DNA of 64,000 bases from Styela clava. Its lineage: Eukaryota > Chordata > Ascidiacea > Stolidobranchia > Styelidae. Shown here in pieces: positions 1 through 12,300 of this stretch (its first letter is position 1; every line of letters begins with the position of its first letter). Location: NCBI RefSeq assembly GCF_964204865.1, contig NC_135250.1, forward strand, positions 6,386,001 through 6,450,000, read 5' to 3'. The translations under genes were made by a program, and so were the position numbers. The notes beneath the pieces are model-generated. The model was not told where the DNA came from, made no database searches, and was given only the letters and a program-made list of their open reading frames with translations.

Positions 1-173
1 GGTGCTTTATTAAAAGTTAATATACGTATTACTTCATTTCGGCTGTCGTGTCCATATTTTTGAGCATTGCTCCCTTGTTATTCTGTCCTAAATCAAGCAT
101 TTTCGAGGGAATTCCAAGTATGTAATCTATATTTTAGTCTGAAGACTTTGTCCTGACTGTCTATTTTTCACAG

Positions 174-1395
174 GTGCCGCGGCAGTGTAATTATTTGCCA
201 AGTGATAATAGCAATCCTTGGATTTGCGATCATAGTTGCCAACGTCATTGTTCTTTCTGTATATATGTCATCACCCGAGTTGAGAAACAGTCAGGGCATT
301 TATAAATTGTCCATTGCAATTGGCGATTTATTTTCTGGGATTATTGTTATGCCAAATATCATTGTGTTCCACTATTGGATGTTTGTACACGAACGCCTAA
401 TGGGAAACATGATGGACGGAGAGTCCGAAAGAAGACATGCTGGAGGAGGTATTCGTTCATACATCCCTACTCCATACATCAACTTCGTCGGATTTTTCAC
501 AACATTTTCATTAACATTGTCCATTTATACACTTATAGTGGCAAGTGTGGATCGGTTTCTAGCTGTTTTCCGACCATTAAAATACAATAGAAGCAATGCT
601 AAACGACACGCCAAATATGCATGTCTGGGAGTATGGATATTTGTTATCCTAATTTCGATAATACCTTTGGTTTTCCCTACTCTTTCTTACAAAATTATTT
701 TGGCGACGATGGTGACGTCCATAGGGCCAGCTGCACTTATTCTGGTATCAATCGCATTTGGAATTCCATTAATAATGCTGTGTCTAATCAACTGTTTCAC
801 ATTTTATTCGGCGAAGCAACACGCCAGGGCACGTGAGGATTTAAACAGGAGCATGTTAAGAAGAAACTCCGATAATGGAATTGAGAATCGTTTAAGACAG
901 ATTCTTGGACTCATGGTCAGCGTGTTTATTTCATGTGTTTTCCCGACATTTCTTCTTACCATTATGGCGATATTTTTTGGCAACATTCTCCACAGGAACC
1001 CAAACAAATTCAACTCTGAGGCAGCGACAATTTATCAATCAGTGCAGTACTGCGCCATTTTGTTATTGCTGAGTAACAGTCTTTGGAACTTTTTTATTTA
1101 CAATTCAAGAGGAGAGGATTTTCGTAAAGCAGTCAAATCTCTAAAAATTGTGAAAGTTGTAATTACAACGGCCGGGTGTATCACACATTCTGCTCGTAGA
1201 CTGAGTAAAGTTTCTGTGCATTACAGAAGAAGGAAAAGTCGGGGTTCTACTGATATCACCAGCGCGTCAAGGACGATTTCACTTCCGGAAGTGGAAACGA
1301 CAATCGTTATGGCTACAAACTCAAATACCACATCTGGGACTAATAAACCAAATTCTCACAATAAACATGAATATGTCAACGGATCATACACCTGA
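174..1395 (+). CDS. Class A (rhodopsin-like) GPCR, last coding exon
   Basis: This exon encodes about 406 residues of a seven-helix receptor at the cell surface, probably coupled to G proteins. It begins after a CAG acceptor at 171-173 with one base of a split codon; the frame is already open before the GTG at 202, so that GTG is not a start. The N-terminus and first exon lie outside the window or are unseen. TM1 carries GFAIIVAN, TM2 has IAIGDL in place of LAxAD, and the TM3 end reads VDRFLAVFRPLKY (DRF for DRY). TM6 has SCVFPTF, keeping Cys and Pro of CWxP. TM7 has NSLWNFFIY, an NPxxY form lacking Pro, followed by a helix-8-like stretch and a long Ser/Thr/Arg-rich tail. The usual cysteines at the top of TM3 and in extracellular loop 2 are absent, and the TM2-TM3 loop is long. 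The ligand cannot be assigned; an orphan amine, adenosine or peptide-like receptor is possible. Confidence 0.88.
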
Positions 1396-1837
1396 ATATC
1401 TCCGTCTATATCTGATCCGTCGCGGCAACAATGGAAAAAATGGACTAAAGGAGTTGAAACATTGATAAAGATTTTATCAACTTGCATGTTTTTTTACACA
1501 TTTTATTTGAGATTTTGTTTCAGTTGTTTTCATTTTGTATATATAACGCTAATAACGAGAGAGCAATGCTTAAATACAGAGATACGGAGTGGTGTATTGG
1601 TATCGATAAGAAAGACCTTAGCCGACTGGATGAGCAGGGAGTTTGCTGAAATGATAAGACGGACAAGCGTAATGAGATAAACTGTTTTCATATTTCATAA
1701 ATATTGTTTCCTTGAGTTAAATATAAACCAAATATGAGGTCCCATAGTACTCCTGGGAAATAAAGTAAAATGATATAACCTTTTAGCGATCAACATTCGA
1801 AATAGATTGGTCGATTAGTTGAAAAGAGAGAACATAT
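1396..1837. other. 3' flank of the GPCR gene
   Basis: No coding potential is visible. An AATAAA hexamer near 1757 is a plausible polyadenylation signal for the receptor transcript. The stretch ends at the TIR element that starts at 1838. Confidence 0.4.
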
Positions 1838-2659
1838 CGTCACGCTAATAACCGAATTGCGTAAGTCATTTTTAGCAGTTTTGAGAAAAACGTAAAAAAC
1901 TTCCTAATGATATTGTTATGCCATTGAGAGTCAATAATTTGCCATGGTTCAATTTTTTGATCGTAGCCGGATTTAAGTTAATTTGTATGACGCAGTTAAG
2001 TGACGTCATAATGGCGCACTGTGACTTACGCAGAAATGTGTCTATGACTTGGGGACATACGCAATTTTGCAACTATACTATATGCACCAGTCCTGAAAAC
2101 TAAACATTCCAAAAACGAATGTAATTTTTAGTACCTACAATGTCTAATCCCCAAAATAGCTAATCAATTTCAATTGCATTATTTTTTATGTTTAAAAATA
2201 TATATTACATCAATATAACACGTTCTGCACACCCACCGAAATAAGACTAAGATTAAATATAAAGAATAAAACAGCAATGCACCCAATATAAAAGCCAACC
2301 AAGGTAAATTGAACTCGGACAGTAAATATCACAAGTGCACGTCTTCCTATACTGTAGTATAAATTCAAATTAATACGCGCTAAGCTAGAATCTGAGATGT
2401 AAAAACTCGAAAATCCTTAGCCGATGTTATTTTGCCTTTGTGACGTCACAATAGTCCTGCGGTACCAATGACAATTCATTATGACGAAACAATTGCACAA
2501 ATGTGCATGTCATACTAAATCTCCATTTTCATGGGTTTCGGAATTCTTAAAATAAAATCTGAGTTAACAGACAGGTGCGCAACATTACATAAATACCTAT
2601 TTTATAAAAAACTCAAAATCGCCAAAAATGACTTACGCAATTCGGTTATTAGCGTGACG
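1838..2659. mobile_element. Non-autonomous DNA transposon (MITE-like), 0.8 kb
   Basis: The two ends are inverted copies of each other for about 45 bp. The left end begins CGTCACGCTAATAACC and the right end is its reverse complement, with matching bases continuing through the GTAAGTCATTTTT block. Both ends are flanked by ATAT, compatible with a TA or ATAT target duplication. No ORF of useful length lies inside, so the element cannot encode a transposase. The interior contains two TGACGTCA palindromes. The superfamily cannot be fixed from the ends alone. Confidence 0.75.
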
Positions 2660-2934
2660 ATATTCCATTTTTTTTGTAAATTAAAGGCGATTGATTAATT
2701 AGTTGTGGAGATCTTCTCACAAATAGGAAACGCAAATGTTCATAGCTGCATAGATCGTGTACAATAGTGTGTGTGACGAGTGAGTCCATTTATGTTATGT
2801 CGTTTTATCGCAGATTTTTCTGTCACGAGATAAGTAACCAAGATATAACGTGCATTTTCACGAGCTGTATCACGCATCATTTTAAGTCATATCTTCAGGG
2901 AACACAAAAAGACAAGAAATATCACTGCACGATA

Positions 2935-3310
2935 TTTTGGAGTAATATTGAATTGTTTACGCCAACTGTGCTATTATCGTGCTATGACGTTACGTCCTTG
3001 AAGAGTTACATTTGATGATTAATATATTGTAAAGTAATAAACATGATCTTACATTTTGATCAAAGAATATACAATAAAGTTATTCGATAAATTTAGTGAA
3101 GTGACTCCTATATACATGGAAAATTTCAAAGAATTTTAAACCGAATGTTAGACTACTATAAGATTCGTAATGATATCACACCTTATGTTGGACAATAGAA
3201 GTCAACGACTGGTATAACGAAGGATAAAAAATGTTGCAAATTAATATATAGCCATATTGTGCACAATACATATTATTCTAATTTGTAAATATACTGTAGA
3301 TTAGTATTAG
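2935..3310 (+). repeat. Dispersed repeat, copy 1 (partner at 8.0 kb)
   Basis: This stretch is a diverged direct duplicate of 8030-8400. Shared blocks in the same order include GACGTTACGTC, CAAAGAATATACAATAAAG, ACCGAATGTTAGACTACTAT and AATTTGTAAATATA. There is no ORF and no clear terminal repeat. It could be the 3' part of an old retroelement or a segmental duplication. Confidence 0.6.
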
Positions 3311-4372
3311 TCACAGTTTATGTTTACTGATTGGTTGTTTATTGTGCGGCGACTCTACACTTTAACACAACCCAAGAGAAGCGACGTTCAGCCTCTCCCG
3401 ACGAGAAGAGAGCGAAAACTATTTTATCTCACTCCTTGTGAGTGGTCGGAGATCAGACACGGCCAAAACTATTCGGTAAATCCTACGGTAAATCCAGGGT
3501 CTGGGAAAGAGCATACGGAGAAATATAAAAGTAATTAGTAAATAAACTTGACCAATATACATACAATAATTATGAAGTGTTAAAAATAACGTTCAACACA
3601 AAAATCTGTGTAGGATTTCTTTCAAATATACAAATTAAGTATGGTAAATTGAAGAGATAAATTAGCCGTGGAAATAAAAGCATTCAATAGGAAGATGGAA
3701 AATTTTGCAACTGAAAAATAGTGTGTGAAATAAGCAGGAACGCCCAAAACCTGGCTACATCAGTAATTTTAAAAAAAATTACCTCTTCAAATACGTAAGA
3801 GTATTGAAATATTGAGATTTTATTACTTTTTTGCATATAACTAAGTTACCGCGGTAAATGTTCCTGACTTGAAAGTTGTCATTCATCTCGACCGCGTATT
3901 GATGATGCTCATCTTCTATACTCCTAACTCAAACAATTCACGACCCCGGTAAAAAAAACAAAAATGAAAAGGTACTCCTACTTCATTAAAAAGACATGGA
4001 AATAGAAACAATGATAATTAAAAACTCATTTTTATGATTAAAACTTCATGATTGATAGGATGTTTATCACATTTATGATTAACATAAATATATATAGGTA
4101 GTTATGGAACTGTCGGAGTATGGAGCTTTAAGTAAGATTGGTCGAATATAAAACAACAATAATCTATTCCACTAAAACGTGGAATTACACTTCGAATGCT
4201 CCTAGATTCAGCATTGTATATATCAATAATTAGTCTAATATAGACTACAAAAGCTACGTAACTCGTTGATTAAATAGACCTTTACAGGCAAATTTTATGT
4301 TATAAAGGACTGATATAACGCAGTCTCGTATAACATAAAATCCGGATGTAAGTCTATTTAGTATTAAAAGTT
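3311..4372. other. Intergenic, no gene seen
   Basis: This is A+T-rich sequence with only short open frames. The ORF at 3320-3538 (72 codons) has no recognisable domain and no supported splice sites. Nothing else could be supported. Confidence 0.4.
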
Positions 4373-5848
4373 CTAAGAAGGTTGTTCTGTAATCGAAGGT
4401 TGCGAACTGGCATCGTCGTCTGGAATCACTTGATTTGATGAAGGCAAACTATAAAACAGAGAAATAAACAATTGGACAAATTTCACAGAAAGGGAGAAAT
4501 ATTTTCATGGGATTATTATCAAGCAAAACGTTAAAATGACTAGAAAAGTTTTCTTGAATACATTTCATAATTTCAGTGTGAGTGAAAATATTCACAAGTA
4601 GAATGTTATAGTTGCTACGGTGAATAAATATATTTTTTAATTTTTATACACAGAAATGTACATTTCATCATAACTGAAATCTAGAAAATAAAAATTTTTA
4701 CCTTTGGCACGTTGATCCAATAAATGCATTCGTGCTATGTACATCTGAGAATGAGAAATATTTTTACATAATGTAAAGTAAGGAGAATGTGACATTTTAA
4801 GAAATGAACACTTACTTTCAATGAAAAAATTGTGATCGCCGCCCAGTATTCTGTTCTGTTCTGTGAAAATAAATGACAATTGAATGGTTATACATATAAC
4901 AAGCAATAAGTATTAATCTGTCTTGATATAATACATGCATTATTTATCATAGTAAGGAGGCCGCCCTCACGAGGAATATGTAAAATTCTAGAACTGAATA
5001 GAAAGAAATATCTAAAGGAATTTGTTGAGATTGCGATTAAATTTAGTTTTGTCACGAGGTTCATTGTTTTTCACTTTGGCTTTTGTAACACTTTAAATAT
5101 TTTTCATAAAATGTAACTTTTCACGTTACACTTACATGACCCACCAGTCAAGGTTGGCAAAGTTTTTGGCCTCTGGTCCACAAACCATGCCCATACCTGT
5201 TCTAGAATAATCATGCCAAGCTATACGTTTCTGACAAGGATCAAGTTTATTAATATATATATACATTTTTTAATTTGGGTTAAGATATTTGGTAATGAAA
5301 ACTGGAAATAATTAGATCAGCAGCCTACCTCCGAGTGGGCGGAGTTGGATGGGCCGCCGTTGATTTCCACGCCGTTAATGAAGATACTAAATTTCATTAG
5401 ATGGTAACTGTCTCTTCCTATTACGGCAACTGGGATCGGAAATGGAGAATGCAGCAATATCTGCTGACCTGTAATAATGAAATTTGTTATTTAATTTACT
5501 GAAGAAGAAATTGTATTTTATTAAAATTGCGTGTCTGAGATCGATTTTATACCACATTCTCGACACCGCGATTTACAATTGTCATTATGATCTAGCCCTA
5601 TGAAGCCATTCGAAAGCTCACCTTTAATGGCGACTTTCCGATATTCGTACTGGGTTCGTACTGGGCATGTTGCCGCGCAGAGTCCTGAATTTTAAACGAA
5701 TTCTTTCGTAGGATTTAATATGAAACCCGTGATCCGGCAGTAACCTTCCGTCAACATTACATTCCAGTCTCAAGGCACGTTGGACGGAATTTGTGAAAGT
5801 GATAACAATGCCAGCATGGTTTTCCGTAATGGTCGCAAACACGTTCGC
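4373..5848 (-). CDS. Unrecognised gene, 3' coding exons
   Basis: Exons with GT-AG borders and consistent phases run, from 5' to 3' on the minus strand, 5684-5622, 5468-5329, 5230-5136, 4850-4816, 4744-4702 and 4448-4373, ending at TAG. The encoded tail includes PFPIPVAVIGRD, FSIFINGVEINGG, ANLDWWVIILGGDHN and a Ser/Asp-rich end. Upstream, 5848 down to about 5630 is open in another frame and starts after a good pyrimidine-rich acceptor (encoding ATITENHAGIVITF and LRLECNVDGRLLPDHG), which also looks coding. The two frames do not join cleanly: a short intron, a frameshift or an assembly indel could explain this. An 11-bp tandem duplication lies at the join. I do not recognise the family; beta-rich segments suggest an extracellular or scaffold fold, as inference only. 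Further 5' exons were not found. Confidence 0.42.
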
Positions 5849-5881
5849 CTGCCGAAATGAATAGAGAGAGTTTAATAACAA

Positions 5882-7002
5882 GTTCAGATAATTAATTTAA
5901 TTATTTTCAATTTTATATTGTTTGAAATTGAATTTTTAACGGTATGTACTCGTAGTTCTGTCACTATATCTGACATAAATAAGAAACCGTCGTTTTTGTC
6001 CCTCATAAATTTATAGTAGTTTATATTCATACCTGCTCTTCATTCATAAAGAACCTTCATCAAATAACAAAAAAGATGCCGAGTAGCTTCCGTAGGTGCG
6101 TTGCCCGAAATGAAAACCAGACAATCAACGTTGCGCGATTATATAGGGCTCTTAGAAATTACGGACTAAAGATATACAGAACAAACACCTTAACATCTTC
6201 TAAAACACCACGACTTTGAAAAAAAAAACCTATGAAAAAATTAGAAAACAAAAACTATGAAAAAATATTGTACACTTCCTGCTACTGAGCCTCAAATTTG
6301 CGTAGGGTTGTTTTCCAATTGTTTTGTCTTCCAACTGGTTAAAAAAATCAGCTTTTTACCTTATCAACCAAAAACCATGAGACGACTACCATGGGACACG
6401 TCCTTGCAAGTGGAGTAGGTGTTTTGGTATTTGTTGAAGGAATTCCCCAGGTTGGCGAATTACGAAATATCATACACTGAGCACGACCACAGCGGGTGAT
6501 TTCTACAATATATATCGTTGTAAAGTTTTGTTGATTTGCCAACACTACAGTTGCTGTGAGATACACAAACTGAAACTAAATTACCAAACCACGAGTGGTT
6601 GGGGAAGCTCATTAAGTGTAGCGGTAACAGTAATAGCGAAACATTTCTATTTTACGTTACAGCTCATTTGCTATCACGGATTTTATCATACAGATTACAC
6701 CCCCAACAGACATTTGCACCCATATTTCCACCCATAATCATTTTCTTCATGGTATTTGTCAACCCACAAATAATTTGGTTCCAGACAAAATTTCACGTGA
6801 AACGTGCTAATACAAGAAATGATAATTAAAGGTACCTGAGAGAGAAATTGAGACTGGGAAACTTAGAAAATTAGGACTCAAAAATTGTTCAGATTGTGCT
6901 TTGCAGCGCCATAACATGATTGCGTCTACCCTTGCGAAGTGTTTTTCACATAGTTCGACTTTTTCTTGCCTAAGTTGATGGATGTTAATCCAAATCAATC
7001 GG
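5882..7002. other. Intergenic, no supported gene
   Basis: Only short open frames are present. A minus-strand frame at about 6830-6990 encodes a helix-like stretch (KVELCEKHFARVDAIMLW) ahead of a GTACCT donor-like site and might be an exon of the gene downstream on that strand, but no acceptor or phase match was established. Confidence 0.3.
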
Positions 7003-7209
7003 GTACTCTCGTAGTATGTGTACCAGGATGAGATTACGCCATAACTTTATTTCGATTTCTCCTTATTTTAGTTCTACAACGAGTTCGAGAACTGTCTGTG
7101 CTAGCCAAGTGAATACTCTCCTGCGCATAGGTTTCAGTCCCTTTACACAACTTGATGTAAAATAGGCAAACAAAATTATTTACCTCCATATTGGTACACT
7201 CACTTCTGA
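7003..7209 (-). mobile_element. MITE, GTGTGTAC-terminal family, copy A
   Basis: This is about 207 bp with related ends: GTACTCTCGTAGTATGTGTA on the left and the inverse of CAGAAGTGAGTGTACC on the right. Internal landmarks are shared with the copies at 38771, 42620 and 43280: a CATCAAGTTGTGTAAAGGGA block, a CCTATGCGCAGG block and a CTAGCACAGACAG block, all on the minus strand here. It has no coding capacity. Confidence 0.7.
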
Positions 7210-8029
7210 AACGCCATTTATCGCGTCCTGTAGGCCTGGGATATTCAATAGATTACGAAAACAACAATACAATTGTCACCCGTTCGCTAATCTTAATCGA
7301 ATCGCTACTCCAAGTGTCATTGAATAAACGTGACTTACGAACAATCGAGCTAAAGTGTAAACTGTCTTGAATCACTATCAAGAATAGATAGAACAGATTC
7401 TGATTTTTTTGACGATTTTATTCAGAGTAAATTACGGTAATTAGTTCAACGTGGAATCCCCTACAAATGGTGCTAGGACTGTTCCTGAAGGGCGCGACGT
7501 GCCAGAATGCTGAATTTATCAAACGTTAAAAGTGCACGGCCTATAAGAACATAGCACATTACCAACGACAGCAAATAGTAACTGTTACACAGCTGACTAC
7601 TAATTTTCTGTATCGTTGGTTGTGTAATTAACACGTGAGTACAGTATTATTGTTCAGATATTTTCAATAGAGGTGCAATTAGGTGATTTCAAGGAAATTG
7701 CGCACACATAAATAGATGAATGCAACTTAAATCCCAACATTTCTAAAATCGAAAGTGAATATATGAATAGGTGCAGTTTAGAATCAGCGACAGCATTAAA
7801 TTCTCAAGTCGCAGGTTGCAGCCTTGTCTCACAAGAAGAGTGACCTATAGGAAGCGATTACCAAGAACTTCCTGGCTGCAACATCAAATCAGTTAACAGC
7901 TTGACGAACGAATTGAGGCTTTCGATGATAACTTTGTCACAAATATCAACCATGCCATGTTCGAGATTACCATACTTGTTTACTTCAACCTACCGGTGAC
8001 TAGATCATTCCGTCGTTCTTGTTCGCGAT
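7210..8029. other. Intergenic, nothing recognised
   Basis: No ORF above background, no splice-site pairs with coding sequence and no RNA gene were recognised. Confidence 0.4.
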
Positions 8030-8400
8030 AATCGTACAATGACGTTACGTCTTTAATAAGGTAGGCCCAATAATTGATCATTAATATAGTGCGAAGTACT
8101 GAATATGATCTTACATTTGAGCAAAGAATATACAATAAAGTTATTCGATAGATTTAATGATGTGGCTCATACATACATCCATAGTATTTAGGTCAAATTT
8201 CTGCAGACGAGGAATTTCAAACCGAATGTTAGACTACTATAAGATTTTTTATGATATCACGCCCTATGCTCAAAAAAAAAACATGACATGAAAAATAAGT
8301 GATAAGAATAATGTTACAATTTGATAATATATATAACTATATTGGCAACGTATTCCAATTTGTAAATATAATGTAGTATTAGTAATAATAGGTAAATGGA
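8030..8400 (+). repeat. Dispersed repeat, copy 2 (partner at 2.9 kb)
   Basis: This is a diverged direct duplicate of 2935-3310, with the same landmark blocks in the same order. A TA-rich run near 8325-8345 occurs in both copies. Confidence 0.6.
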
Positions 8401-9354
8401 TTTGACTATGATGCATATATTTATAATAAATCCAGTATGAAATGTTAATATTAACATTCAAAACAAGAGTCTATCTCTCTGTTATGTTGCATGATCATGT
8501 TTTTATTACATCGAACCAGCTAAAAACACACGGAAAAGGTTTTTTCAAAAATGATCAAAAAGAAACGTAAAAGTGAATACAAACCAATGATTAAATATTT
8601 GAACACGGAGATGGTGCTGTCATCGTGAGCCCAGCCAACATTGAAACCCAGGCCAGGCTAAAACGTTCTTTTATCAGCAAGATGACAACATTGAAGTAAT
8701 AATTGGAAATTTAGCAGCCGGCCAGATATTTTCCTCACTTGGACAGATTTTCAGGCATGCTTGTAAACAAAAGCGCTCTTGTGTGCTATTTGTGAGTTTT
8801 CAATTGTGTTGTCGAAATTTATAAACCAAATTGCCATTTTGTCTTTATGAAGTTTCAATTCAGTTGCAGTAATCACATATTAGTCCCCCCCCCCCAAAAA
8901 AAAAAAAAAAAAAACTGCGATAGACTAGTCTAAAATTAGCTATCAGTACTTTTAAATGGAAAGTGGTTAAATCCTATAAAATCTGAATGATGGTTTGAAC
9001 ATGTAGACCAGTTTGTACGCTTAACTTCTAACACGAAAAAAATTCTCAAAATAAGTGTCACCAATTTTGCAAAGGTAGAGTTAGGAATGAAATTTTGAGG
9101 TTCAAAGGTCAGGGAAACATTTGTTTTTGGACATGAAGCGTACTTTTGGATCGCTGTAGGAATTGGTATCGTTGACGAAACAAATGTTTTTTTTGCAACT
9201 ATGGTTCAAAAACAGCTTTGATGCTGCACATGCAAACAATCATGAAGCGTTTATGGAAAAAGTAACAAATTTTGTACAATGTACATAAATGTACGATGCT
9301 CTTGAAACTGTACACCTGCCTAATATAGGGATGTTATATCTCTGGCCAAGTTGT
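8401..9354. other. Intergenic with a C11/A20 homopolymer junction
   Basis: A run of 11 C is followed directly by about 20 A at 8885-8915, a likely polymerase-slippage site. No coding sequence was seen. The segment precedes the cPLA2 stop codon on the minus strand and so may hold its 3' UTR. Confidence 0.45.
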
Positions 9355-12300
9355 CTACTGTTTTGCACGTTTTGAGGATGATCCAAGACCAGATCTTTGT
9401 TCTTTACGTTCTTTCATCTGTTTCACTTTGCTTCCAATTTTTTCTCTCACAATCTAAATATACCAATTCACTGTTTGTTATGATTGATTCAAGATAAGAT
9501 AATCAATTAAAACGAAATAGGACAACAATGGGAGTTTGTGATGTTTTCAGTCAGACTCTTATTTTCGAAATCTCCGGAGCCAGATTCGACTTATTGTATT
9601 CCCCATCGAAATTCAATACTTTTAATGATAATAATCGAAGCCAAATTTTTCTACAGAAACTAAGTAAAATATTTGACCGAGACTTTCTAAATACCACCAA
9701 GTTTTGTATTTCTAAAATTTTAATTTCCCTAAAACACAGAGTCCTAAGTCGAAATCAATTATATTTACCCCGGGAATCGATTGTAGAATTCTCTAGACTC
9801 TGCTGCCCTGCCAAAAACACAGTATTTCTATAGCAACCTGTGGTTGATTGCTCATATAGCGTTGTTCAGTGCGAAAGTGAGAAATCCCCCTATAAAACTT
9901 ATTTTATTGAGTGGGTTTGAACCCCCAATTAGATTTCCAACTCCCAATTATTGCTTAACTATGAAACTTACATCCATGTTGTTGACGATGTTAAATCTCA
10001 TCAATTCTCTCAGTCGATCAAAATTCAAAGGACTAAATGAAAGTCGTAATGTTCCGAAATCTGAACTTTCCGGAAATATGGAGAAATCGGTGAATTTCAC
10101 TTTTCCAGAATCTTAATATAAAAAAAATAAATAGTTAATTAATAATAATTAGTTAGTAATAGTTAATTAATTGTGTTGAGCAAGAGACCAATATTCAAAT
10201 ATATGAATAATCACATTACAGTAGTAACTTAAGTGACTTTCACAGAAATCTGATATCTGGTCATTCAAATGAAAATTACGGATTAAGTTCAGCAACATTT
10301 ACTTCCGCACAGGTAAGACTTCAGCTGAGCACCTGTTTTGCCGGAAAGGTGACAGGACGGGAGTGGTGATGCAATCAATATAAACAAAACAGGAGACCCA
10401 CCGAAGTGTTTCATCCGGCCCACATCTGTCTTCTAAAATTACGACCCTAGTTTTTATAGATATAAATTTTCGTTGAAAATTTCGACGAAAATTACGTCAT
10501 AATGACCTTGATTGTTACATTATGCTTCTCATTATTATATAAACGTTAGCCTAGCTGTTGGACAAGCTATTGTAAATAAACTGTTTTCTATTCATAGCTT
10601 TTAAAATCGAGTTTTGAGCGTCCGCCCAGTAACCAAGTCTATTTATTATATCTATTCCATTCAGAAAAGTAATTACCCACTCCTGTCTTGCCCTGTACAT
10701 TATTCAAATTTGTATCTATTAAAGGTAATATACTTAACAGGTGAAGATCGTTAACTACTTACCAACATCGTCAGGTGTCGGATATCCGGTTCTTCTGTGC
10801 GGATTTTCTTGTTCTTTAAACTTTTTATCAGCCATTGTAAACCATAACACCATAGGACAATCAGGGTCTTCATTATCTTCAAAAAGGTAAAATTCTCTGA
10901 ATGGATCTTCAGCTATTTTTTCGATACTTATTCGCGGAAATTTTATTCCGTGGTCGTAGATTTGACTCTGCACCGTTGCGAAAAGCTAAAAAAAAAACTC
11001 AAATTCAATTTATTCACTATTTCCCGAAAGATTAGAAAATAATAAAATCCCAGACAAACAGAGAAATACAGAAAATAGGTGTTCCAAATATTTCATATCC
11101 CACTTGCCCCACATTGTCCCAATTGCATGAATTTCACTTCATATGACTATACTCAAGCCTTCTGCCAAGTGGGACATGTGTGAAACAAGTGTACATTAAC
11201 CTCGACACCCAAAAATAGATCAAAAGTATCAAAGTTTAAAATAGTTATTTTATCCCCAAAAATTGATAACGACATATTCATTTAATTGTATTTAATTTAA
11301 TTTTTTTTAAATCTTTTTGTAGTTCTATAAGAAAGCACAATGTTGAATATATCATAAAATATTCATAACTAGGCATTGTCAAGAGCAGAAAACTCTATTT
11401 ACTAAACATTTACAATCACATCCCTATTTTTAGCTATTTAGTCTTTAGTCAAGCGAGAAAATACATAAAGTGTATCTTTTGAGACAATTGGGATTAACCC
11501 TTAAACTTGTCTTCTTACATGTAAAACCTTCAAATAGTATGCTATATATAGCGATGGATATATGGTCCAAATCGCCATTGCAATGTCATCTTCCGCAGAA
11601 GACATATTAGACTGCTACATAGACAATTTTTGGTCAGCTGCACATGACGCGTACTGTCAATCAAGTGCAATGTAATACGCAAAGACTTGTTGTTGTAATG
11701 TTTATAAATGAAATTCAAATAGTGATAAATTTCGACCGTGCTACTTACTTCCAATATGAGCGATTTTTCACTGGAATAATTACTGCAATCAACTACAATT
11801 AACACATCAACTTCTCTTTGTGGTCGAACAACATGAACCGAAGGTAAATTACAACCCAATGCTGAATCGCATAACATTATATTTCTCTTCTTTGTCGAAA
11901 TTTTTCTGCGTATTCTTACTGCAGCTGAAAATTATTTTTATACAAATATTATGAAACAGTATATTTAACTGTTTAAAATTGAATAAATGAAGATATTAAA
12001 AATGCAAATAACAAAAATAAAAAGACGACATCAAGAAGGACTTTCAAGTATTTTTGTGAAAAGTGACGTTTGCGAGAATGTGGTTTTCTGAAAACCACTT
12101 TTCCGAGATTGTAGTTTTGTAAGGGCGAACTTTTGCAACAACAATTTTTACGAGAACTTACGTTTGCCAGAATGTAGTTTAATAAGAAAGAGTAATAAGA
12201 TTTCGAGACAATGTAGTTTCGCGATAACGAATTATATTGAGAATGTTTTGCGAGAACGTACCTGTAAGTCTTTGTCAACACAACCATTTGCGAGATTAAA

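Noticed and set aside
202-1395. Starting the GPCR at the GTG at 202
   Set aside because: The frame is open further upstream to a CAG splice acceptor at 171-173, and TM1 begins before 202; animal nuclear genes do not normally start at GTG.
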